NCBI RefSeq assembly: GCF_016861695.1
Contig: NZ_BOLP01000013.1
Span: 34,544 to 98,543, forward strand
From: Levilactobacillus andaensis
Lineage (GTDB): Bacteria; Bacillota; Bacilli; Lactobacillales; Lactobacillaceae
Direction: 5' to 3'
Length of the DNA: 64,000 nt
Of the stretch, positions 8,481-15,530 are shown one piece after another (position 1 is the stretch's first letter; each line of letters starts with the position of its first letter). The notes under the pieces are model-generated. The model saw only the letters and a program-made list of their open reading frames with translations. It was not told where the DNA came from and searched no databases. A program made the position numbers and the translations under genes.

Positions 8481-10280
8481 ATGGCAAACTATGAATCCAG
8501 AAACACCCGTGGGAACAGCAGTCGCAACGACCGCAGCGCCCACAGTAATCAACGTGACCGCAACAATGATCACCGTAGTTATAACGACCGTAATAGTCGG
8601 GACAATGACCACCGTGGCTACACTGGTCGCAATGATCGGAATAGCGACCAGCGCAGTTATAACGACCGTAACCGCGATAATGATCATCGTAGCTACAATG
8701 ACCGCAACCGCGACAATGACCACCGTGGCTACACCGGTCGCAATGATCGGAATAGCGACCATCGCAGCTACAACGACCGTAATCATGGTGGGCGTTATGA
8801 GCGGAACAGCGATGACCAACGCCAAAACAATCGTTACGACCGTGGCAATGACCGGCGCGGTAACGACCGGCGTAGCGGCTTCAGCCGTAACAACGACCGA
8901 CAAGCCGAGAGCGTTCAGGTCGAAGTGGGCCAACGTTTCCCTCTGACCATCAAACGCATGGGGATCAACGGTGAAGGAATTGGTTATTACAAGCGCATGG
9001 CCGTCTTCGTGCCGGGCGCTTTGACCGATGAAGAAGCCGTGGTGGAAGTCACCAGTGTTGCCACCCGCTTCATGCGGGCCAAAATTCACCGTATCCGTAA
9101 GGCCAGTCCCCACCGCGTGGAACCACGCGACAGCTATGCCGATCAGGTCGGTGGTTTCGAACTGGAACATTTAGACTACCCTGAACAACTGAAATTCAAA
9201 CAAGACATCGTCGCTCAATCCCTGGAACGCTACCAACCAGAAGGCTACCGGCACTATGACTTACGGCCAACTCTAGGTATGGACGACCCTTACAACTATC
9301 GGAATAAGGCGCAATTCCAAGTCCGCCGCAATGCCGAAGATCAAATTGAAGCCGGCTTGTACGCTGAACGAAGTCACGATTTAGTCGACCTGCCAACGTG
9401 TTCGGTCCAGATGCCAGTCACGATGACCGTCATGCGCGCCGTTGTTGCCATGATGCAGGACTTGGATATGCCAATTTATGACGAAGAATCCAAATCGGGT
9501 ATCGTCAAAACACTGGTTGTCCGGGCCGCAGCGCATACCGATGATGTCCAGTTGGTCTTCATTACCAACTCACAAAAGTTACCACACAAGCACGAACTGT
9601 TGGAACGGATCGCCGCTGAACTTCCTCAGGTCACTTCCGTTATGCAAAACATCAATCCGGGCGAAACTTCCCTGGTTTGGGGCGACGATACGCGGCATTT
9701 AGCCGGCGAAGAAACGATTACAGAAAAGTTGGACGGCTTAGCATTCAAGCTCTCCGCCCGTGCTTTCTTACAATTGAATCCCTACCAGGTAGAGGTTCTG
9801 TATGGTGAGGCAAAGAAGGCCCTCGACTTACAACCAGGCGAAACGGTCGTCGATGCCTACGCGGGTATTGGCACGATTGGGTTGTCGCTGGCTAGTGTGG
9901 CCGAAGAGGTTCGCGGGATGGATATCATTCCCGAAGCCGTCAGCGATGCGAACGAAAACGCCGCGGCTAACGGCATCACCAACGCGCACTACGAGTTAGG
10001 AACCGCTGAAGAACTCTTGCCAAAATGGATCATGAGCGGCTTTCGGCCGGATGCCATCGTGGTCGATCCACCACGTACCGGTCTGGATGGTGCGTTGATT
10101 GAAACCATTTTAGCCGTGCGTCCTGAGAAGCTGGTCTACATCTCCTGCAACCCATCGACCTTGGCCAAGGACTTGGTTGAATTAGCCCACGATTACCGGG
10201 TCAACTATATTCAATCCGTGGACATGATGCCCCAAACGGCCCGCTGTGAAGCTGTGGTTAAACTAACTCGGCGCCAATAG
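8481..10280 (+). CDS. rlmCD: 23S rRNA uracil-C5 methyltransferase (RlmCD type) with Arg/Asn/Asp-rich N-terminus
   Basis: A TrmA/RumA-family SAM methyltransferase of 599 residues. From about residue 147 it is a normal enzyme: TRAM domain, RNA-binding middle domain, VVDAYAGIGTIGLSLA (SAM site), VDPPRTGLD, and YISCNPSTL with the catalytic Cys. In Gram-positives this family makes m5U at 23S positions 747 and 1939. Two things are odd. Residues 1-145 are a low-complexity, probably disordered extension built from repeats such as YNDRNRDNDHR; a 37-residue block is tandemly duplicated (DNA period 111, from 8601 and 8712). Second, where relatives carry three cysteines of a 4Fe-4S cluster after the TRAM domain there is SYADQVGGFELEHLDY, without any Cys. 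The ATG at 8481 has a clear ribosome site and the repeats stay in frame, so the extension is probably translated. Confidence 0.9.
   Translation: MANYESRNTRGNSSRNDRSAHSNQRDRNNDHRSYNDRNSRDNDHRGYTGRNDRNSDQRSYNDRNRDNDHRSYNDRNRDNDHRGYTGRNDRNSDHRSYNDRNHGGRYERNSDDQRQNNRYDRGNDRRGNDRRSGFSRNNDRQAESVQVEVGQRFPLTIKRMGINGEGIGYYKRMAVFVPGALTDEEAVVEVTSVATRFMRAKIHRIRKASPHRVEPRDSYADQVGGFELEHLDYPEQLKFKQDIVAQSLERYQPEGYRHYDLRPTLGMDDPYNYRNKAQFQVRRNAEDQIEAGLYAERSHDLVDLPTCSVQMPVTMTVMRAVVAMMQDLDMPIYDEESKSGIVKTLVVRAAAHTDDVQLVFITNSQKLPHKHELLERIAAELPQVTSVMQNINPGETSLVWGDDTRHLAGEETITEKLDGLAFKLSARAFLQLNPYQVEVLYGEAKKALDLQPGETVVDAYAGIGTIGLSLASVAEEVRGMDIIPEAVSDANENAAANGITNAHYELGTAEELLPKWIMSGFRPDAIVVDPPRTGLDGALIETILAVRPEKLVYISCNPSTLAKDLVELAHDYRVNYIQSVDMMPQTARCEAVVKLTRRQ
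8560..8800 (+). repeat. In-frame tandem repeats in the rlmCD 5' region
   Basis: The stretch starting GACAATGACCACCGTGGC at 8601 recurs at 8712 with few changes over about 75 bases. Shorter units encoding (S/G)YNDRNxDNDHR fill the gaps. Length variation between strains by slippage or recombination would be expected. The repeats also create long antisense and frame-shifted shadow ORFs, which I do not regard as genes. Confidence 0.8.
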
Positions 10281-10350
10281 ATTAATAGGCAGTCGCGACT
10301 TTTCGTGTTAGACTTTTAACTAACGATAAAGGAACGAATTCCGTAGAAAG

Positions 10351-10806
10351 TTGGCAAATGACATGCAAGATCCTTTTAAGGGCTTTAACGACGACGATGA
10401 TCAAAACAACCAAAATGGTAACGGCCCTCAAGGACTCCCATTACCGCCGAACTACGCCACCGTCGTTAACGCCGATGGGAACATGCGCATCGCAAAGGTT
10501 GGGTTTTCATGGACCATGCTGTTCCTCTCTCCGTTTCCTACAATCTTTCGGGGAGACTGGTACAACCTCCTTTGTATTCTGGGGGTCGAACTCGGCGCAT
10601 CCATGTTGCTGGTCATGACCGTCAGCGTTAATCAATTAACCCAAGTCACACCGATTCTCCAATCGACCCTCGCCCTGGTGTGGGGTTCCCTCTATAACAT
10701 GATGTATTTTAAGCATCTCTTTAATCGCGGCTTCGTGCCGGCAGATGACCGATCACGCGACTTGTTGACGCAGGCCCACTACTGGTCGCAACCTAAGGAA
10801 AAGTAG
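10351..10806 (+). CDS. DUF2628-like small membrane protein
   Basis: A protein of up to 151 residues. The first 35 residues are polar and rich in Asn, Asp, Gln and Gly; then KVGFSWTMLFLSPFPTIFRGDWYN and a second hydrophobic region of about 50 residues follow, ending in YNMMYFKHLFNRGFVPADD. That pattern (a W/F-rich entry helix, RGDW, and a closing Y-x-K-x-L-x-x-G-(F/Y)-x-P motif) is what I know from DUF2628 proteins, whose role is unknown. The start is uncertain: TTG at 10351, or ATG at 10363 behind a weak GAAAG. It lies about 70 bases after rlmCD and ends at a strong terminator. Confidence 0.7.
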   Translation: MANDMQDPFKGFNDDDDQNNQNGNGPQGLPLPPNYATVVNADGNMRIAKVGFSWTMLFLSPFPTIFRGDWYNLLCILGVELGASMLLVMTVSVNQLTQVTPILQSTLALVWGSLYNMMYFKHLFNRGFVPADDRSRDLLTQAHYWSQPKEK

Positions 10807-10830
10807 CTTGTGACAGTTTAAATTGATGTG

Positions 10831-10866
10831 AAAAACCCCACTACAATTTTTGGTAGTGGGGTTTTA
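10831..10866 (+). terminator. Terminator of the rlmCD region
   Basis: ACCCCACTAC pairs with GTAGTGGGGT around AATTTTTG, followed by TTTT. The flanking A-run makes it potentially bidirectional. Confidence 0.85.
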
Positions 10867-10883
10867 TTTGCGTTGTCTACTTT

Positions 10884-11033
10884 CGTTTTAAAAATCAGGG
10901 TAAATAAAAATCGCCCTCTAAACTTTGGCGAGTTTGGACGATTTTTGTTCATCTAGTGTCAACCGTCATTGACGGTCTCTCTACATTGGCGGGGGTGCAG
11001 CGACCTTCGCCTTTGTTACGTTTAATATACCAT
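10884..11033 (-). ncRNA. Truncated type I toxin-antitoxin copy (orphan antitoxin RNA)
   Basis: About 150 bases nearly identical to 11386-11535. It begins in the last eight codons of a toxin gene (encoding RFKNQGK and stop at 10905-10907) but has nothing of the rest of that gene. The shared bidirectional terminator (AAAAATCG..CGATTTTT), the ACCGTCA/TGACGGT hairpin and the antisense -10 element TATATT are all kept. I infer a remnant duplicate that could still make an antitoxin RNA against the neighbouring intact toxin. Confidence 0.6.
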
Positions 11034-11256
11034 ACCCTAGCCATATATTCTCACTATTCTGATTGATTATAAATCATATAATACGAAATAACTAAATGTT
11101 GATATGGAGGGCTTTCGCGCTGGTTTCTACGTATAAACTGGTACACTGAAATCTGTAGAGAAGTTAATGACGATTGGCAAATCTTATCGTAAGGGAATGA
11201 GGCCTATGACGAATTCTGTCTGGGTGCTTCGCAAGACTAAACGAAAGGAGGTTGCC

Positions 11257-11409
11257 TTGTCTTGGTTAGTTGTCATGCTAAATATTGTCGGACTGCTTGC
11301 CCTTCTGATATCGCTCTGTACGTTACTCATACATCGATTGACGAAGCTGGTGGACGCCCTGATGGTATTGCGCCACGCATGGCATCGTTTTAAAAATCAG
11401 GGTAAATAA
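11257..11409 (+). CDS. Small hydrophobic type I toxin candidate (Fst/holin-like)
   Basis: A 50-residue peptide with one membrane segment (VVMLNIVGLLALLISLCTLL) followed by a basic tail ending HAWHRFKNQGK. I chose the TTG at 11257 because AAAGGAGG ends five bases before it; a longer frame to 11167 has no ribosome site. The gene is preceded by an extended -10 (TGGTACACT, -10 hexamer at 11142-11147) and runs into a terminator shared with an opposing RNA, the layout of Fst/par-type type I toxin-antitoxin loci of Gram-positives. Short segments near the ribosome site (GGGTGC, CTTCGC) recur in the opposing RNA region and could be the interacting repeats. Such toxins damage the membrane when the antisense RNA decays. 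I do not recognise a named family member. Confidence 0.6.
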   Translation: MSWLVVMLNIVGLLALLISLCTLLIHRLTKLVDALMVLRHAWHRFKNQGK

Positions 11410-11535
11410 AAATCGCCCTCTAAACTTTGACCGGTTTGGACGATTTTTGTTCATCTAATGTCAACCGTCATTGACGGTCTCTCTACATTGGCGGGGGTGC
11501 AACGACCTTCGCCTTTGTTGCGTTTAGTATACCAT
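11410..11535 (-). ncRNA. Antitoxin RNA converging on the toxin gene
   Basis: On the minus strand a good -10 hexamer, TATACT (preceded by ATGG), lies near 11530. The transcript would run through the GGGTGC-containing repeat, a hairpin ACCGTCA/TGACGGT near 11465, and stop in the bidirectional terminator AAATCG..CGATTT shared with the toxin mRNA. No protein is encoded. Inference from layout and from the duplicate at 10884-11033. Confidence 0.55.
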
Positions 11536-11540
11536 ACCTA

Positions 11541-11780
11541 TGCTATACAATGTATGTTTAGCCTTTGGCCGTTAGCTTGGATTTATTGCGGAAAACACAG
11601 GCGTATCAAGCCTTCGAACTATATATTATAAATCTACTTATGATCTTTTCAGTAGAAGTTATGCCTAAAAATACTTATGCCATAGGTATTTTGCAAAACG
11701 AAGCTTAAACGACTAATCCTATTTCACCCGACCAATCCATCAGTCCATGATATTTAAGTTATCTTAGCATTCTACTCTTA
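11541..11780. other. Gene-free stretch upstream of the DUF368 gene
   Basis: AT-rich DNA without a convincing ORF, repeat or terminator. I see nothing in it beyond the promoter listed next. Confidence 0.5.
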
Positions 11781-11784
11781 CAGG

Positions 11785-11813
11785 TTGTCTCACCCGCCTA
11801 ATTCTGGTATGTT
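11785..11813 (+). promoter_or_regulatory. Promoter of the DUF368 gene
   Basis: TTGTCT (11785-11790) and TATGTT (11808-11813) are separated by 17 bases, with TGG before the -10 (extended -10). The ATG follows 31 bases later behind AAGGAGA. Confidence 0.7.
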
Positions 11814-11843
11814 GGTGAAAATGAGTCAAATAAGGAGATTCTC

Positions 11844-12701
11844 ATGCAAACAACTCGCTCCGATGGCCCAGTGAAACGCTTCTTCAAGGGCGTCATTATT
11901 GCCCTGGGCTTTATTCTACCCGGTGTTTCTGGCGGTGTATTAGCTGCTATTCTTGGTATCTATGAACGGTTGTTGGGTTTTATGGCCCACTTTAGACAAA
12001 ATTTCAAACGTGACTTCTGGTATTTCGTGCCGGTTGGGCTTGGTGGCATCGTCGGGATTGCCTTGCTGTCGGCGCCGCTGGAGTATTTACTGGCTCACTG
12101 GCAGGTCATCGTCTTGTGGGGCTTTGCCGGCGCCATTGTCGGGACCTTACCGGCGTTGACCCAAACGGCCAGTTCCAAAACGCCTCGCGATGGGATCGAC
12201 TACCTGTGGTTCTTTGGCACTCTGCTGATCAGTGGCGGTCTCCTCTACTTCATGAGTGACATCTTCGGCACCCTGCCAGCTAATTTTACTGGATTTATGG
12301 TGGCCGGTGCGCTGATTGCGCTGGGCGTGCTGGTTCCCGGTCTGAGCCCCTCCAATCTGCTACTTATCCTGGGATTATTTACTCCCATGCTAACTGGCTT
12401 CAAGAACTTCGATCTAGTTGGTGTCTATCTGCCGATTGCACTTGGCGGTATCCTCTCCATGATTCTCTTTTCAAAGGGCATGGATTACCTCATTCATCGC
12501 TACCATTCGCGTGTTTACAACTTCATCTTAGGCATCGTGACGGCCAGCACCATCCTGATTTTGGTCCCTAACAGTCATGCCGCCGAAAGTATCTCGTATG
12601 CCAACGCGACATGGGCAACATTTGGGTTTAGTGCCTTAGCTCTTGCGCTTGGAGTTGTCCTCGGCTACTGGATGAGCCAACTTGAAGAAAAATATAAATA
12701 A
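11844..12701 (+). CDS. popT: PopT/DUF368 family undecaprenyl-phosphate translocase
   Basis: A 285-residue protein with about eight hydrophobic helices. The DUF368 hallmarks are present: KGVIIALGFILPGVSGGVLA near residue 17 and, in the second half, GALIALGVLVPGLSPSNLLLILG, an internally repeated PGxSxx motif of an inverted-repeat transporter. Members of this family (PopT) have been shown in other bacteria to recycle undecaprenyl phosphate across the membrane, alongside UptA of the DedA family. Monocistronic, with its own promoter, and it ends at a bidirectional terminator. The role here is inferred from the family. Confidence 0.85.
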   Translation: MQTTRSDGPVKRFFKGVIIALGFILPGVSGGVLAAILGIYERLLGFMAHFRQNFKRDFWYFVPVGLGGIVGIALLSAPLEYLLAHWQVIVLWGFAGAIVGTLPALTQTASSKTPRDGIDYLWFFGTLLISGGLLYFMSDIFGTLPANFTGFMVAGALIALGVLVPGLSPSNLLLILGLFTPMLTGFKNFDLVGVYLPIALGGILSMILFSKGMDYLIHRYHSRVYNFILGIVTASTILILVPNSHAAESISYANATWATFGFSALALALGVVLGYWMSQLEEKYK

Positions 12702-12782
12702 GCAATCAGATTTCTGTTAAAAAGGAACCGTTAAAGAGGAACACACTACAGCCGTATGAAATTAAACCATGATCATATTAAA

Positions 12783-12828
12783 AACTCTGCGTAACTACTA
12801 ACCGTCAGTAGTTATGCAGAGCTTTTTA
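12783..12828. terminator. Bidirectional terminator between convergent genes
   Basis: CTCTGCgTAACTACT pairs with AGTAGTTAtGCAGAG, with a T-run on the plus side and a matching A-run on the minus side. It separates popT from the minus-strand regulator gene. Confidence 0.9.
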
Positions 12829-12830
12829 TC

Positions 12831-13298
12831 TTACAAAGACTTGTCTTCCCCATTAACATGAAAACGTCTTCGTGACTTTTGAAGCAGCTTTTGAGATTTT
12901 TGAGAGATTGATACTTGCCCAGCTTCATCATTCATGGCATAGCCGGGAATACTACGAAGTTCTAATAATTGAAGAATAGCATTAATAGCCTTATTTTGAG
13001 TACTCTTATCCATTTGGCGTAGCTTATTAAGAAGCCTTTTTTCTTGAGTTGTCTTTACATCTTCAGCCGATGGTGTTATCGGATAGTTTCCTAAAAGATC
13101 TGCAATACTTATATTCAATGATTTGGCAATATTAGTTAGCACTTCAAAACTAATATTTTGTCCCTGTGTACGTTCAATTTTTGAAATATAATTTACAGAC
13201 AAGTTACTTTGTTCTGCAAGTTCTTCTTGCGTCAAGCCTAGCTGTTTCCTACGTGACCGAATTCTCTCTCCTAAAGGGCTATATTCTGATGTACTCAT
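12831..13298 (-). CDS. XRE-family helix-turn-helix regulator
   Basis: A 155-residue protein with a Cro/C1-type HTH in residues 10-65: LGERIRSRRKQLGLTQEELA, then LSVNYISKIERTQ as recognition helix, then FEVLTNIAKSLNISIADLL. The remaining 90 residues are polar, with a helical Lys/Gln-rich middle (KLRQMDKSTQNKAINAILQL) and a basic tail; no enzymatic domain is visible. I placed the start at 13298 behind GAGGAAC; an upstream in-frame extension lacks a ribosome site. Base composition is much more AT-rich than the neighbourhood, as in the following two genes, which suggests acquisition. It may regulate the divergent small membrane genes at 13589-14455. Confidence 0.85.
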   Translation of the reverse strand: MSTSEYSPLGERIRSRRKQLGLTQEELAEQSNLSVNYISKIERTQGQNISFEVLTNIAKSLNISIADLLGNYPITPSAEDVKTTQEKRLLNKLRQMDKSTQNKAINAILQLLELRSIPGYAMNDEAGQVSISQKSQKLLQKSRRRFHVNGEDKSL

Positions 13299-13588
13299 TT
13301 TATGTTCCTCTTCCTTTTTAGTGTTTCTATTTGTGACCATATAGGATTTGACCTTCAAAAATAAGTTACTATTGAAACACTTTTAAACATGTAATATAGT
13401 TGTAGTTAGGATACTAGAAGCTTATACACTATGAACTTCAACGTTATATTGATGCAAGGTATTAACGACTACAAATTTCTTAACGATATTATTCTCAGCA
13501 CAAAACATATCATCATCAATACATCTCTAAGGTGAACAAACTTACATAGCGTCCCATATAAATTTCGGGCATCCCATCACGTAGTAAC

Positions 13589-13783
13589 ATGCTAGATCCA
13601 ATTATTGTCTCAAAAATTTTATGCCTATCAACAAAGGAGCGTGTAATTATCATACTAATTATTTTTGCCATCTTCTGGGGATATCTAGCCTACGTTTCAT
13701 ATCAGCGGAACGGTCTAAACTTTGTAACCATAGTTTGCCTTGTTGCAGCTATCTTTGAACTTCTAACCCCAGTTATTTACTAA
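13589..13783 (+). CDS. Small hydrophobic protein, unknown
   Basis: A 64-residue ORF with two predicted membrane segments (VIIILIIFAIFWGYLAYVSY and FVTIVCLVAAIFELLTP) separated by a short polar loop. No Shine-Dalgarno sequence is evident before the ATG, so translation is uncertain. It lies in the AT-rich island, 60 bases before the next gene and in the same direction. I do not recognise a family. The small size and paired helices would fit an immunity-type or accessory membrane peptide, but that is a guess. Confidence 0.45.
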   Translation: MLDPIIVSKILCLSTKERVIIILIIFAIFWGYLAYVSYQRNGLNFVTIVCLVAAIFELLTPVIY

Positions 13784-13843
13784 TAAGATAGCTTTGACAG
13801 CCGTTGATTTTAGAAAACAAACTAAACTTTTGGAGGGGTCTCA

Positions 13844-14455
13844 ATGACTCAATTTATTGTAGGGATACTTATATGGTGTGTCATTCTTTTTGGAGCATTT
13901 CTGATTTGGGCTGGAATAAAAAAGCCACGTAGTATAGTAAGCATTACAATTGGAATTTTTGTTCTACTTTTTGGAATTGGGCTCCTATCTCCAAGTAAAA
14001 GTGGTCACACACCTCATCCACTACCAGCAGGAATGGACAACAATTCCTCAGTACTCGCGAAGGGCATCAGACAATCTAAGCTTTCATATGAACCGCAGGT
14101 AGCCGCAGCATTGGGAGAAGACATGGATGACACCAGTAATATTGAAGTCATGAAGAATCCCAAAACCAAAAGATTTGTTTTTAACTATAAGATTCAAGGA
14201 AAAACTATACCCGTTTATGCAATCTATGCCCGTGTTAAAGGCGATCAATTCAATGCTTACCTTATTCCTGTTAAGGACAACAAAATATATTCAATTTTGA
14301 TTGACGGAACTACCGCTGACAAACAGATTAACGCTACAACTTATTATGGATTCAGTTATGATGATATGATAGATATGAACATAGAGAATCCTTTTGATGG
14401 TTCAGACCACCCAGATAGTAAAGAGGTAGGAGATTATCTTGTTTATTATAAATAA
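13844..14455 (+). CDS. Membrane-anchored hypothetical protein
   Basis: A 203-residue protein. Two hydrophobic helices (residues 4-26 and 32-49) form an N-terminal hairpin anchor; a His/Pro-rich linker and then a domain of about 140 residues follow, with a beta-rich stretch RFVFNYKIQGKTIPVYAIYA and an acidic C-terminus. The start has TTGGAGGGG at good spacing. I do not recognise the soluble domain. The DNA is AT-rich like the XRE gene opposite, and no terminator separates it from the 64-residue ORF upstream, so the two may be cotranscribed. Confidence 0.7.
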   Translation: MTQFIVGILIWCVILFGAFLIWAGIKKPRSIVSITIGIFVLLFGIGLLSPSKSGHTPHPLPAGMDNNSSVLAKGIRQSKLSYEPQVAAALGEDMDDTSNIEVMKNPKTKRFVFNYKIQGKTIPVYAIYARVKGDQFNAYLIPVKDNKIYSILIDGTTADKQINATTYYGFSYDDMIDMNIENPFDGSDHPDSKEVGDYLVYYK

Positions 14456-14570
14456 GAGTACTCATTAATTGGCCGTAAAGTAATTTACATCATCTTCACC
14501 TAAAGCAAACACATTGTTTCCAATTTCTGCTAAATATGAATTGTTTAAAAACACTAGTTAAATCCTATTT

Positions 14571-15170
14571 TCAGTTAAAAATACCAATCGAATGCAGATA
14601 CTTCTGACTGATTTTCGTATACTTAATCGTTGGCCGTTTCGCATGTAACCGTTCGTGTGCCGCTAGCGGTTTCGCGCTAAATCCCTTAGCATTGCTCGAC
14701 CCTTGAAAGAACAAGTTAGTCTTCCCCTTCGCAACTTTCAAGGCATAACGTCCCGTAATATAATTCTTATCGCCATTCTCCGCAACAAATAATGCGTGTA
14801 AATTCCAACGATTGCGACCGACCTGATAGAACGTATTTGTCCGATTGGCTTTTAATTTTTTAGTGATCGGTGCCCCTGGATTAAGGTTAATCTCGCTAAA
14901 CGTCTGTAAGCCTAATTTCATTGTTTTCCGAGAAATGACACTGCCATCGATCTCATGAGCTGTGATATGGAGGTAGACGAGGTCACTCGCATGCCGGTTT
15001 TTCGTCTTGGTTCCATAGGTATACCAATACCCCTGTAGCTGCTTGGGAATTGCTGGTAGTTGCTTCTGTGCCGCCTGGGCATGCGTTGTGGGGACCATTA
15101 AAAATACTGCTGCTAGTGAGAAAATCGCCAATAAACTCATCATCATTTTTTGCCAGTTGCTCGTCATCAT
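14571..15170 (-). CDS. Secreted hypothetical protein
   Basis: A 199-residue protein with a clear signal peptide: basic start, hydrophobic core SLLAIFSLAAVFLMV, and likely cleavage after THAQAA near residue 34. The mature part is basic and beta-rich; it starts with a LPAIPKQLQGYWYTYGT segment that resembles openings of small lactobacillal surface proteins. No anchor (LPxTG) or catalytic motif was found, so it is probably released or electrostatically bound to the wall. GGGAGGCAG precedes tandem ATG codons. A separate terminator at 15363-15394 isolates it from glpK. Confidence 0.75.
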   Translation of the reverse strand: MMTSNWQKMMMSLLAIFSLAAVFLMVPTTHAQAAQKQLPAIPKQLQGYWYTYGTKTKNRHASDLVYLHITAHEIDGSVISRKTMKLGLQTFSEINLNPGAPITKKLKANRTNTFYQVGRNRWNLHALFVAENGDKNYITGRYALKVAKGKTNLFFQGSSNAKGFSAKPLAAHERLHAKRPTIKYTKISQKYLHSIGIFN

Positions 15171-15362
15171 ATCTGCCTCCCGTCGATTGTGCCGGTCATC
15201 GCCTAATCTGATTGCTGACTAAAGTATCACTTACCGATGCGTCCATGTCAATCTAAAACAGCAAAAGAATGGTTATGAGAAGGGTTCCATAAATATTGGC
15301 ATATCAGGTGTTTCGACCGGTCTGCGGAGAGAAATATCCCCCTTTATGATAATGTTTATCGC

Positions 15363-15394
15363 TAAAAAAGACTGCGAAAATTTCATTCACAGTC
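15363..15394 (-). terminator. Terminator downstream of glpK and its hairpin element
   Basis: On the minus strand GACTGTG..CGCAGTC with an inner GAA/TTC pairing is followed by six T. It lies about 100 bases after the glpK stop, just beyond the 111-base hairpin element. Confidence 0.75.
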
Positions 15395-15419
15395 TCTCTC
15401 TAATTCAGATTGTCGAAAC

Positions 15420-15530
15420 GTGTGACTAAGAGCAGCTGACTCCGCTTAACCCCATTAAGGAATGAACCCAAACCCAGGGTTCATCCCTTAATGACGTTAA
15501 TGCTCGCCAGCTAGGCGCTCTTGGTCACAC
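15420..15530 (-). ncRNA. 111-base long-hairpin element, copy 1
   Basis: Outer arms GTGTGACtAAGAGC and GCTCTTgGTCACAC (ends 15420 and 15530) and inner arms CATTAAGGaATGAACCC and GGGTTCATcCCTTAATG form a long hairpin. Between the two stems lie unpaired strands ACTCCGCTTAACCCC (15439-15453) and GACGTTAATGCTC (15493-15505). The copy at 51975-52085 has the same length and the same loop strands but different stem sequences. The element runs across the glpK stop codon, so one outer arm is coding sequence. A terminator follows on the minus strand. Confidence 0.75.

Noticed and set aside
8560..8800. Possible CRISPR array because of regular repeats
   Set aside because: The repeats are in frame within a gene, have no unique spacers and no cas genes are near.
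8463..9170. Long antisense ORF rich in Val, Ala, Ile and Thr, and a similar plus-strand frame at 8491-8946
   Set aside because: Both are by-products of the Arg/Asn/Asp codon repeats in rlmCD; they have no ribosome sites and read as low-complexity hydrophobic text.
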